A DNA stretch of 64,000 nt from Barnesiella intestinihominis YIT 11860 (lineage in GTDB: Bacteria > Bacteroidota > Bacteroidia > Bacteroidales > Barnesiellaceae): the NCBI RefSeq assembly GCF_000296465.1, contig NZ_JH815206.1, positions 296,200 to 360,199 of the forward strand, given 5' to 3'. Positions 48,110-56,378 of the stretch are shown here, piece by piece. A program made the position numbers and the translations under genes. The notes beneath the pieces are model-generated. The model searched no databases, was not told the origin of the DNA, and worked only from the letters and a program-made list of their open reading frames with translations. Position 1 is the first letter of the stretch, and each line of letters opens with the position of its first letter.

Positions 48110-50371
48110 ATGAAACTAAGAAAAATTTACACAAGTGCAGGAATCTTGCTGCTCTCTTTATTTTGTATTGGAGATGCGGTAGCGAAAGATGCTAAGTTTG
48201 AAACAGGTGTTTCTTTCGGTAGTACAGGAGCCGATGAGCCTTACAGCTCTCTGACGGATAAAGACGGAAATTATTATATTTCGGGTATGTGCCGTGGAGA
48301 TGTGGAATTTGCCGGTGGAGCTACGATTAAAGGTCGTGGCGGTATGGATGCCGTTATCGTGAAATATGATGCCGAACTTAATTTTTTGTGGGCAAGAGCC
48401 GTGGGTGGCAGTAAAGACGATACCTTCGAACGCATTGCAGTTACCTCTGCGGGCGATATTGTCGCTGTCGGTAAAATATCGGGTGATGTTACTATCGACG
48501 GTACGGACCAGACGTTGAGCGGTACGCAATCTACCGACGGGTGTATCGTCGTTTATGATAAGGACGGTAATTATAAATCGTCGGCTCAGATAAAAGCGGC
48601 GGGAGCATCTTTGTGCTATTCGGTGGCTGTGGACAAGAGCGACAATATTTTTGTGACGGGATCGACTGTCGGAGCGACCGATTTCGGAAATGAAAAAACC
48701 GTGACAATCGAGGGAAGTAATCCGGGAACATTCTTGGCTTGCTATAATAATTCTTTGGTCTGCCAGTGGGCTATTGCCGGTTCAAGCCCCGTTCAATCCT
48801 ATGGCTGGGCCGTGAATTTCGATAAAGAAGAGAATATACTGCTTACCGGACGTTTCGGAACGACGTTCACAATCACCGGGACCGACGGGGAAGCGCTGAC
48901 GACTGCCGTGGGCTCGGAATCTTCGCAAGACACCTATGTGGCTAAATTGTCTCACGAAGGTGTGGGACAATGGATTACGTATGTAACGAATTCCAATCGT
49001 ATCGATACCCGTTCGATAGACTCCGACTCACAAGGAAATGTTTATATTTGGGGACATTGTCAGTCGGCGGTTACTCCCGAAGGACAGTCTCCTCTTGGAT
49101 TTAACGGGAATTTCGATTCGTTTTTGATTAAATACTCGTCTGCCGGAGCCTATTTGGACGGTATGAATCTCGGTGGGAGCGGTCGTGATGAAGCTAAATC
49201 TCTATTTGTCGATGCAGACGACAATATTTATGTCGCCGGTAATGTGAACGGCGACGGCTCGAAAGGAGGAACTGCCGTGAATATGAATCCTCGGGGAGAA
49301 TCCAAAGATTATACGTTCAAAGGTCATGACGGTTATGTCGCTAAATATAACGGTTCTACATGGGAACTTATGCAACTGGAAAAAACGGTTACGCCCGATA
49401 ATGCCAATCAGCACGAAGTCGCTTGGTGTGTAACGATGTCTCCCGATTACAATAAGGTGTATGTAACCGGATATTTTAATAATGGCGCCACCGTTTTTGA
49501 CGGGGCTTCGCTCACTCTTCCGTTTGTACGGGATTATGATATTTATACGGTTCTATATTCCTATACCTTAATGGTAAAGACCAAAACGTTGGAGCCGGGT
49601 GTAGCCAATGAGCCTTATTACAGCAATATCGTTGTGGATAATGTAGAGGGTGCAGTGAAGTTCGAAATCGTTTCTGGCGCGCTTCCCGACGGTATTACGT
49701 TAAGTAAAGACGGTGCTTTTGCCGGTACACCGACGAAGAACGGTTCTTATACGTTCACCGTCAAAATTTCCGATGACGTTTCTTCTATTCAAAAAGAATA
49801 CACGTTGGTTATTAAATCGGGAGAAGGTTGCGATGTATTCATCGTTACCGATCAGTGTCCCGATGCATACATAGGTTATCCCTATTCGCTCCAACTCGAA
49901 ATAGAAGGTGAAGGTATTACCTGCGCTCTTACCGGAGGCTCGTTGCCGGTCGGCCTTTCTTTGACGCCCGAAGGATTGATTTCAGGGACCCCGGCAGAAT
50001 CCAACGAACCGGGAATTTACAGCTTTACGGTGAAAGCTACCGGAGCATCGGGTTGTGACGATGAATTGGAATTGTCGATGATACTTTCCGACGAAACTCC
50101 CAGTGGAATAAACCGTGTAAGTCTCGATTCGTTCCAAGTCTATCCTACGGTTTCTTATGGAGAAATTACGTTGAAAGCCGACTTCGGTAAGGATATGAAG
50201 GCTCGGGTAGCTGTCGTGACTCCACTCGGAACTTGTGTATGGGAAAAAACATATTACGGTGTACAACTCGATGAGGTAATTTCTACTGCCGATATGCAAC
50301 CGGGAGTTTATTATCTGGTATTGTCGACGGAAGAGGGTAAATCGACCAAGCCTTTTATTGTAAAGAGATAA
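48110..50371 (+). CDS. T9SS-secreted beta-propeller/Ig-like protein (locus 2)
   Basis: Surface protein of 753 residues with a signal peptide (CIGDAVAKD). SBBP-type propeller repeats (KDGNYYISGMCRG, KSDNIFVTGSTVG, SQGNVYIWGHCQS, ADDNIYVAGNVNG) span about 30-470. Two putative-Ig domains follow (LPDGITLSKDGAFAGTPTKN, LPVGLSLTPEGLISGTPAES). The C-terminal T9SS sorting domain starts near FQVYPTVSYGEITLK and ends KPFIVKR. Same architecture as the larger protein of locus 1, at the same place after the enzymes. No catalytic motif is visible. Confidence 0.85.
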   Translation: MKLRKIYTSAGILLLSLFCIGDAVAKDAKFETGVSFGSTGADEPYSSLTDKDGNYYISGMCRGDVEFAGGATIKGRGGMDAVIVKYDAELNFLWARAVGGSKDDTFERIAVTSAGDIVAVGKISGDVTIDGTDQTLSGTQSTDGCIVVYDKDGNYKSSAQIKAAGASLCYSVAVDKSDNIFVTGSTVGATDFGNEKTVTIEGSNPGTFLACYNNSLVCQWAIAGSSPVQSYGWAVNFDKEENILLTGRFGTTFTITGTDGEALTTAVGSESSQDTYVAKLSHEGVGQWITYVTNSNRIDTRSIDSDSQGNVYIWGHCQSAVTPEGQSPLGFNGNFDSFLIKYSSAGAYLDGMNLGGSGRDEAKSLFVDADDNIYVAGNVNGDGSKGGTAVNMNPRGESKDYTFKGHDGYVAKYNGSTWELMQLEKTVTPDNANQHEVAWCVTMSPDYNKVYVTGYFNNGATVFDGASLTLPFVRDYDIYTVLYSYTLMVKTKTLEPGVANEPYYSNIVVDNVEGAVKFEIVSGALPDGITLSKDGAFAGTPTKNGSYTFTVKISDDVSSIQKEYTLVIKSGEGCDVFIVTDQCPDAYIGYPYSLQLEIEGEGITCALTGGSLPVGLSLTPEGLISGTPAESNEPGIYSFTVKATGASGCDDELELSMILSDETPSGINRVSLDSFQVYPTVSYGEITLKADFGKDMKARVAVVTPLGTCVWEKTYYGVQLDEVISTADMQPGVYYLVLSTEEGKSTKPFIVKR

Positions 50372-50392
50372 GTAATCGAAGACTTTTTTCGA

Positions 50393-50431
50393 GATGACTC
50401 CGGTTCCTTTGAACCGGGGGCCGGAGTTATC
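50393..50431 (+). promoter_or_regulatory. nested hairpin before the Gfo/Idh gene (locus 2)
   Basis: Outer stem GATgACTCCGG/CCGGAGTtATC with an inner GGTTC/GAACC stem and no T-run. It is similar in placement to the intra-locus hairpins of locus 1. Confidence 0.5.
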
Positions 50432-50454
50432 TTGTATTCATATAATTGATAGAA

Positions 50455-51873
50455 ATGAAAAGAAGTGAATTTTTAAGGTTGATGGGAGCCACTACGGTTG
50501 CAGCCGCTCTTTCCGATTTTCAGGCGATATCGCAGACCGTCGGAACGTTGAAGGGGGGAACGGTCGGGGCAGACAATTTAGCCGACGAACTCTCGTCCGA
50601 TCTGGAAAGTCAAGAGGCTGTGGTTGATAAACCGGTTACAGCGATTGTGATTGGAGCCGGAGCCCGTGGAAGAACGTATGCCAGTTACTCGGAACATTAT
50701 CCTAACTCTTTGAAAATTGTAGGTGTAGCCGACATCAATACAGAGCGTAAGGAGTATATGAAAAATCTGTATCGTATCCCCGATGAGCACTGTTTCAGCG
50801 ATTGGAAAGAAGTATTCAATGTCCCTAAATTTGCCGATGCAGTTATCATCGCCACACCCGATAACTTGCATTATGCGCCGGCTTTAAAGGCTATGGCTGC
50901 CGGATACGATTTGTTGTTGGAGAAACCTGTCGCCCAGTCGATAAAAGAGTGTACGGATATTTTGAAATACGCCAAGCGCTATGACCGTATTGTGGGCATT
51001 TGCCACGTCTTGCGGTATGCCCCTTATTTCATTGCGCTTAAAAAGGTATTGGATTCGGGTAAAATCGGCGAGTTGGTCAGCATACAACATATGGAATGTA
51101 TTCGTTATCACCACATGGCCCATTCCTATGTACGAGGAAACTGGAAAAGCTCGAAGGACACGACTCCCATCATTATCGCGAAATCGTGCCACGATATGGA
51201 TATGATGCGGTGGCTTGTGAACAAACCCTGCAAATCGGTATCGGCTTATGGAGGTTTGAAACTGTTCAAGAGGGAGAATGCGCCCGACGGCTCTACCGAG
51301 CGTTGTCTCGATTGTCCGGTAGAATCGCAGTGTCCTTATTCTGCCAAGAAGATATATTTGCAGAGGAGGCAATTCCTGTATGTGTTCGATATTCCCGATA
51401 ACGATTGTAAAAACCACAAGTACGACAGTTTGATTCTCGATAAGCTCAGAACCTCCGATTATGGCCGATGTGTTTATCGATGCGATAACGATCAATGCGA
51501 CCATTTCGTGGCATCGCTCGAATTCGATAACAATATTACCGGAGCCTTCTCGATGGAAGCCTTTACGGCTACCGGTGGCCGTCTTACCCGTGTTATGGGA
51601 ACGAAAGGCTGGATCGAGGGAGATATGAAAAAATTTACCGTAACCGATTTTCTGACAAATAAGAAATTGGTTTGGAATAAAGATATATCTTCTTTGCCGG
51701 GATATGAAGGTCATGCCGGCGGCGATTTTGGAATCGTGAAAGACTTTGTGCTGGCCGTCGCTCATAGAGATACTTCCTATTTGACCAGTACCATCGACCT
51801 TTCCATTGAAAGTCATGTGATGGGCTTCTTGGCCGAAAAGAGCCGGGTGCTGAAAAAGAGAATCGATATGTAG
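50455..51873 (+). CDS. exported Gfo/Idh/MocA-family oxidoreductase
   Basis: NAD(P)-dependent sugar oxidoreductase-fold protein of 472 residues. The ATG at 50455 is preferred over an upstream TTG. The N-terminus (MKRSEFLRLMGATTVAAALS) resembles a Tat signal with KR in place of RR. The Rossmann motif is AIVIGAGARGRTYA at about residue 60, followed by VADINTERKEY, VIIATPDNLHYAPAL and LLEKPVAQS (the catalytic EKP). The C-terminal domain has a cysteine cluster (CLDCPVESQCPYSAKK, GRCVYRCDNDQCDH) common in a subgroup of the family. It lacks the GH109 hallmarks. Substrate unknown; possibly another retaining NAD-dependent glycosidase or a dehydrogenase. Confidence 0.84.
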   Translation: MKRSEFLRLMGATTVAAALSDFQAISQTVGTLKGGTVGADNLADELSSDLESQEAVVDKPVTAIVIGAGARGRTYASYSEHYPNSLKIVGVADINTERKEYMKNLYRIPDEHCFSDWKEVFNVPKFADAVIIATPDNLHYAPALKAMAAGYDLLLEKPVAQSIKECTDILKYAKRYDRIVGICHVLRYAPYFIALKKVLDSGKIGELVSIQHMECIRYHHMAHSYVRGNWKSSKDTTPIIIAKSCHDMDMMRWLVNKPCKSVSAYGGLKLFKRENAPDGSTERCLDCPVESQCPYSAKKIYLQRRQFLYVFDIPDNDCKNHKYDSLILDKLRTSDYGRCVYRCDNDQCDHFVASLEFDNNITGAFSMEAFTATGGRLTRVMGTKGWIEGDMKKFTVTDFLTNKKLVWNKDISSLPGYEGHAGGDFGIVKDFVLAVAHRDTSYLTSTIDLSIESHVMGFLAEKSRVLKKRIDM

Positions 51874-51958
51874 GCATGAGTAACGGACCGTTAAAAAAAT
51901 GTGATATGTGAATTTTAAGGTGCAAATTGAGTTTTCAAAAGATAGATAAGCGATGACG

Positions 51959-51993
51959 AGCCGGGCACATTGTGATAATGTGTCCGGCTTTTT
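51959..51993 (+). terminator. terminator of locus 2
   Basis: Stem AGCCGGgCACATT/AATGTGtCCGGCT with one mismatch and a 5-base loop, then a T-run. Confidence 0.88.
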
Positions 51994-52077
51994 ATGTGTA
52001 AGATTTTATGTTACAGAGGTTTGATAACGGCTTGGGATAGATGAGCTTGGTTCATGTCTTCTTCTTTCTTTTTTTTA

Positions 52078-52102
52078 AGTGAAAAAAATAGATTTTTTCA
52101 CT
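52078..52102. repeat. AT-rich perfect inverted repeat
   Basis: AGTGAAAAAA/TTTTTTCACT around ATAGA. It lies in the 770-base gap between the locus 2 terminator and the sialidase. A second palindrome (TTCTTAATATTATTAAGAA) is near 52376. Either could be an operator or a weak terminator. Apart from these and a short open frame at 52151, I see nothing else in that gap. Confidence 0.4.
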
Positions 52103-52150
52103 AGGGATAAAGTGCTATTTGGGGTTTTATATAAAAGGAGTTATATAAAA

Positions 52151-52240
52151 ATGCATTTTTATATCATGAAAAACGAAATGGAAACTATGAAGAACCTGTT
52201 TCAACGAAGAAGATCGATCACAAATTATAATTCTTATTAA
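52151..52240 (+). pseudogene. 29-residue open frame resembling a nitroreductase N-terminus
   Basis: A good AAAAGGAG sits ten bases before the ATG, but the frame closes after 29 codons. The translation contains MKNLFQRRRSITNYNSY, a pattern like the N-terminal RRSxRxY motif of nitroreductases. The following 300 bases do not continue the fold in any frame. It could be a decayed gene remnant or a leader peptide; the family match is weak. Confidence 0.3.
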
Positions 52241-52645
52241 ACTATTGAAGGGGAGAGCGTTGCTTAGGAGATGGGTGTACCTGAGGCGCGAAACGTTATT
52301 CTTTTTATTTCCCGAAATCATTTTGATTTTTTAATATTAAAAATATGTGTAGCCTATGGATATAAATTTGACTGTTTCTTAATATTATTAAGAAGGGGCT
52401 ATTGATTTCTGAAAAATTCAAATACCGCGAGAGGCACAGTATGTATGAAAGTAAGGGGTTCGTTTCTATAAATTTTTGTATTGTATGGTGTCTTCTGGGG
52501 TCTCTGAGAATTTCGTGAGTTATTATCTCTTCTTTATTCGGTGAAACTGAATGATTAAAAATAAAAGGTTCTCCGGTAGAATCGTGTCGATATCGAATGG
52601 ATTTTGCCGGTGAGTCAATAATTAACAAAACAATTAAAAATTATC

Positions 52646-55600
52646 ATGAAAAAAAGTGTACAGTTTTTGTTGCTGTTCTTGATGTGCATAAGCGCTTCTT
52701 GGACGTGGGCGTCGGACGCTCCCGAGCGGACCGTCTTGTTTAATATGGGAGACTATGATTCCCAATATTGGCGTATTCCGGCTTTGGTGACTGCTGCCGA
52801 CAATTCGTTGGTCGCTGTGGTGGACAAACGAGGCAGCAGTTTGGGAGACCTGCCCAATACGATTTCCATTATGTCGAGAAGAAGTACCGATAACGGTAAA
52901 AATTGGTCGGAGCCGGTTGTCGTTGCTCAGGGCGGTAACGGTAAAACATATGGCGATCCGGCTGTGGTACTCGATAAAAAGACGGGAAATTTGATTTGTA
53001 TGTTCGTGGGGGATCAAGGTCTATGGAATGCAACGCCATATAACCGACAAGGAATCTATGTCTCTAAGAGTACCGATAACGGTGTTTCTTGGAGCGAGCC
53101 GGTAGCTATTACCGATCAGGTGTATGCTAACCACAGCGGTTGGTATGCCGGTTTTGCCGGATCGGGTCACGGTTTATGCTTGAAAGATGGCCGTTTGATG
53201 TTTGTTTTGGCGATTCGTGCCACTTCTGCTACCGGAGTCCCTCTTCATAATTATGCTATCTATTCCGATGACGGAGGCGATAATTGGACTTTATCGACCA
53301 ATGCAGCTACGACTGTGGGAGACGAGGCCAAAGTGGTGGAACTTGAAGACGGGGATATTTTAATGAGCATCCGCAATCCAAGTAAGGGCAACCGCATTTT
53401 TTGTAAATCCACCGACCGGGGGCAGACTTGGGGCAAAGCCTATTTCGAGACGGAATTGAAAGACCCGGCTTGTAACGGCGATATCATTCGTTACTCCTAT
53501 TCTACCGACGAAGGATCGGAAGGAAAGAGCCGTTTGTTGCACTCTCTTCCGGAAAGTACGACAACCCGTGAGAATGTCACAGTTTATCTGAGCGAAGACG
53601 ATGGCGAGACTTGGCCGATAAAGAAACGTTTGGTAGACGGTTATTCTGCCTATTCTTCTTTAACGGTTTTGCCCGATGGGACAATAGGCGCTTTGGTCGA
53701 AGAGGGTAAATGGGATAGTAATCTTCCGGGTGAAGACGGGTTCCAACTCGTGTTCTATCGATTCACGATGGATTGGCTCACTTCCGATGTTACCGAGCCT
53801 CCTGTGGTTTCGGAAGGTACATTGCAACTGAACGGTACGGATCGCTATATGCGTATTCCCTCTGCCGATGATTTCAATATTGCTATCGGTGAATCCTACA
53901 CGGTTACTTGCAAGGTGAAAATGCCTTTCTCGGGTAGTTCTTGCCGTTTTGTGTCGAAACGTTCTTATACGGGAACGGCCAATAGCGGTACTGTCGGTTG
54001 GGAAATGTGGGGCGATATGAATGCCAGTACACGATTCTCTACCAACCTTTCCCCTGCCGGTTCGCCGTGGGGCGGTAAAGGTAACGGTACAGGTGTCACG
54101 TTCACTGAAAATCAATGGGTGCACTTGACTTGGGTTTTCGACTGGAACGAAAATACGACGAATATTTATGTAGATGGTGTATTGGGTGAATCGAAATCTC
54201 TACACGCCGATTTTCAATCTAAGTCTCTGGAAAATAACTTCGATGTTTTGGTCGGAGCCGGATATTCGAACAGCGACGGTTCGGCATCTGTTCCCTCCTT
54301 TTTTATGAATGGCGAGATGGACGACCTGCGTTTCTATAATAAAGCGTTGACTTTGGACGAAATTAAAGCCGATATGGACGCTACCGTAGACGGAACGACC
54401 GATGGTTTGGTGGCTGCTTATGACTTTACCGATATTTCGGGGGTAGAAGTTCCCGATATCTCAGGTCACGGACATACGGGTACATTGGTGAATTTCCCCA
54501 ATTACAGTACGCTTTATACCGTGACAATCGCTGCTCCCGACCCCGAACAAGGGACATTGAAAGTGATGAATGGTTCCACCGAAGTGGTTAGCGGAACCGG
54601 AATACCCGAAAATACGAGGTTGACTGTCGTGGCAGAACCTGCCGACGGATACCAGCTGAAAGAAATTCGGGTGAACGATGTGGCATTGGAAAGAAACGTG
54701 AACATTTTTACGCTGACGCAAGAGACCACGGTTACCGCCGAATTCGAAGAGGCCGTACCGGAATACTGCACGTACGAAGGGAACTCGTCACATGACCAGC
54801 GGTATGTCCGCAGTATCACTATGAACGGAGGAACTTCTCCTTTCTCGGTATCGGTATATTCCACGACAAGACAAGCGGTTTATGTAGACAAGACCGACCA
54901 TGTGTTCGAAGCATATGCCGGAGAGGAGATACAGCCTGTCGTTAATTGGGCAGGAGAATGGATGCACGGCTACCTATACATCGACTACGACAAGGACTAC
55001 ACGTTCTCTTATACTTTGGGGAGTGACGACTATCCCACGGCCGACGGCGAGCTGGTCTCCTATACGTTTTATAGCCCGAGTGACTCTCAGTGGGGTAAGA
55101 ACAGCAAGGGCGAAACTACGGAGAATAACAGCAGACTGGACGATGTTCCCTCCTTCACATTGCCCGAGAGTCTTGCTCCCGGCGAATACCGCGTGCGTTT
55201 GAAAATAGACTGGTGTCACTTGGATCCTTGTGGGCATCCCGACGAAATCCCCAATACCCTTACCGGCAACGGCGGCAACATCGTCGATTTCACTTTGCGG
55301 ATCGTGGAGCGGCCGGCCACCTATACGGTGACCTTGCCGGAGACGGTAGAGAACGGTACGCTGACCGTGATGAACGGCAGTGTGGCCCTTGTGCCCGGAG
55401 CAAACACGGTGGAAGAAAATTCGGAATTGACCATCACCGCCGAACCGGCCCAAGGATACCGGCTGGAATCGCTCACCGTCAACGGCAGCGCCTTCACGAG
55501 CGGAGATACCTATACGGTGACGGGAAATACGGAGATAGCCGTTTCATTTGCCGAGATTCCCGTTGTGACGCATATCATCACCTATTCGGTTAAGCAAGGC

Positions 55601-56092
55601 GAAGGAACTATCACCTTATCCAACCTCGAAGGAACCGAAACTTACCAGAGCGGAGCATCTCTGAGAGCGGACAAGTCATTCAAGATCACCTTCTCACCTG
55701 CCGAAGACTACATTGTGGAAAAGGTGATGTATGGTCCCACAAGTTTTGGTGCGATCATGGAGTTGACTTTGGACGAAAACAACAGTTACACGATGCCGGT
55801 CGAACAGTTCGTGGGCGACTACACGTTCGAGGCCTATTTCACGTACGATCCGGGAACCGGCATAGCAGAGAACGACCGAGAGGCTATATCTGCCCGCTAT
55901 GCGAACGGTGTTCTCCATGTGGAGGGCGTGACGGAAGGCGAGTTTGAACTCTGCATATACAACCTCACGGGAAAACCGGTGAGAACGGCGACAGAGACGG
56001 TGGTCGACGTGGCCGACTTGGCAAAAGGTTGCTATCTCGTCAAGATAACGACCGCAGAAGCCGAGAAAACCGTGAAATTCATTAAGAAATAA
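52646..56092 (+). CDS. multidomain T9SS-secreted GH33 sialidase
   Basis: Exo-alpha-sialidase of 1148 residues that releases terminal sialic acid from host glycans. The signal peptide (about 1-22) is followed by a six-bladed propeller (about 25-380) with YWRIPAL (arginine of the triad, residue 43) and five Asp boxes (STDNGKNW, STDNGVSW, SDDGGDNW, STDRGQTW, SEDDGETW). A LamG-like lectin domain spans about 388-600. Then come InlB-like repeats (YTVTIAAPDPEQGTLKVMNG), a GEVED-like domain, two further InlB-like repeats and a T9SS sorting tail (LCIYNLTGKPVRT to KTVKFIKK). It stands alone with its own terminator. The C-terminal third is visibly richer in G and C at third codon positions. Confidence 0.93.
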   Translation: MKKSVQFLLLFLMCISASWTWASDAPERTVLFNMGDYDSQYWRIPALVTAADNSLVAVVDKRGSSLGDLPNTISIMSRRSTDNGKNWSEPVVVAQGGNGKTYGDPAVVLDKKTGNLICMFVGDQGLWNATPYNRQGIYVSKSTDNGVSWSEPVAITDQVYANHSGWYAGFAGSGHGLCLKDGRLMFVLAIRATSATGVPLHNYAIYSDDGGDNWTLSTNAATTVGDEAKVVELEDGDILMSIRNPSKGNRIFCKSTDRGQTWGKAYFETELKDPACNGDIIRYSYSTDEGSEGKSRLLHSLPESTTTRENVTVYLSEDDGETWPIKKRLVDGYSAYSSLTVLPDGTIGALVEEGKWDSNLPGEDGFQLVFYRFTMDWLTSDVTEPPVVSEGTLQLNGTDRYMRIPSADDFNIAIGESYTVTCKVKMPFSGSSCRFVSKRSYTGTANSGTVGWEMWGDMNASTRFSTNLSPAGSPWGGKGNGTGVTFTENQWVHLTWVFDWNENTTNIYVDGVLGESKSLHADFQSKSLENNFDVLVGAGYSNSDGSASVPSFFMNGEMDDLRFYNKALTLDEIKADMDATVDGTTDGLVAAYDFTDISGVEVPDISGHGHTGTLVNFPNYSTLYTVTIAAPDPEQGTLKVMNGSTEVVSGTGIPENTRLTVVAEPADGYQLKEIRVNDVALERNVNIFTLTQETTVTAEFEEAVPEYCTYEGNSSHDQRYVRSITMNGGTSPFSVSVYSTTRQAVYVDKTDHVFEAYAGEEIQPVVNWAGEWMHGYLYIDYDKDYTFSYTLGSDDYPTADGELVSYTFYSPSDSQWGKNSKGETTENNSRLDDVPSFTLPESLAPGEYRVRLKIDWCHLDPCGHPDEIPNTLTGNGGNIVDFTLRIVERPATYTVTLPETVENGTLTVMNGSVALVPGANTVEENSELTITAEPAQGYRLESLTVNGSAFTSGDTYTVTGNTEIAVSFAEIPVVTHIITYSVKQGEGTITLSNLEGTETYQSGASLRADKSFKITFSPAEDYIVEKVMYGPTSFGAIMELTLDENNSYTMPVEQFVGDYTFEAYFTYDPGTGIAENDREAISARYANGVLHVEGVTEGEFELCIYNLTGKPVRTATETVVDVADLAKGCYLVKITTAEAEKTVKFIKK

Positions 56093-56118
56093 GACACAGG
56101 GAACGATGCCCTCATAAA

Positions 56119-56162
56119 CAAAGGTCGGCGGGGAAACTCCCCGCCGACCTTTGTCATTTTTT
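56119..56162 (+). terminator. sialidase terminator
   Basis: Perfect stem ACAAAGGTCGGCGGGG/CCCCGCCGACCTTTGT with a 5-base loop, then CATTTTTT. It may also serve the convergent leftward gene. Confidence 0.88.
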
Positions 56163-56215
56163 CACGATGTCCCGCCCGTTTTGTCCTTCGGGGCATCACT
56201 CTCTATTTCATTGCC

Positions 56216-56340
56216 CCATGTAATACAGGGGCTTCGAAAGGTGTCGTGAAATGTTACTTTGAATATTTTACCCTCCTCCTTTGCTGTGCCCCGTAGTATT
56301 ACGGGTGCTTTGCACAGCAAAATATAGGGGAATACATTTA
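56216..56340. repeat. dispersed intergenic repeat, copy C (partial)
   Basis: It contains CCTCCTCCTTTGCTGTGCCC, CCGTAGTATTACGGGTG and AAAATATAGGGGAA, matching blocks in the repeats near 17519-17780 and 61940-62025. The CCGTAGTATTACGG part is itself palindromic. Confidence 0.55.
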
Positions 56341-56378
56341 TTGAGATTTACTGCCGATAAGAATGAATGTAGGGCTTT

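Noticed and set aside
50884-51816. 310-residue minus-strand open frame
   Set aside because: Antisense to the Gfo/Idh gene; no own promoter and no domain signature.
18291-51873. Locus 2 as a recent tandem duplicate of locus 1
   Set aside because: The SusC, SusD and FecR proteins are too different in sequence and length, and the enzyme sets differ.
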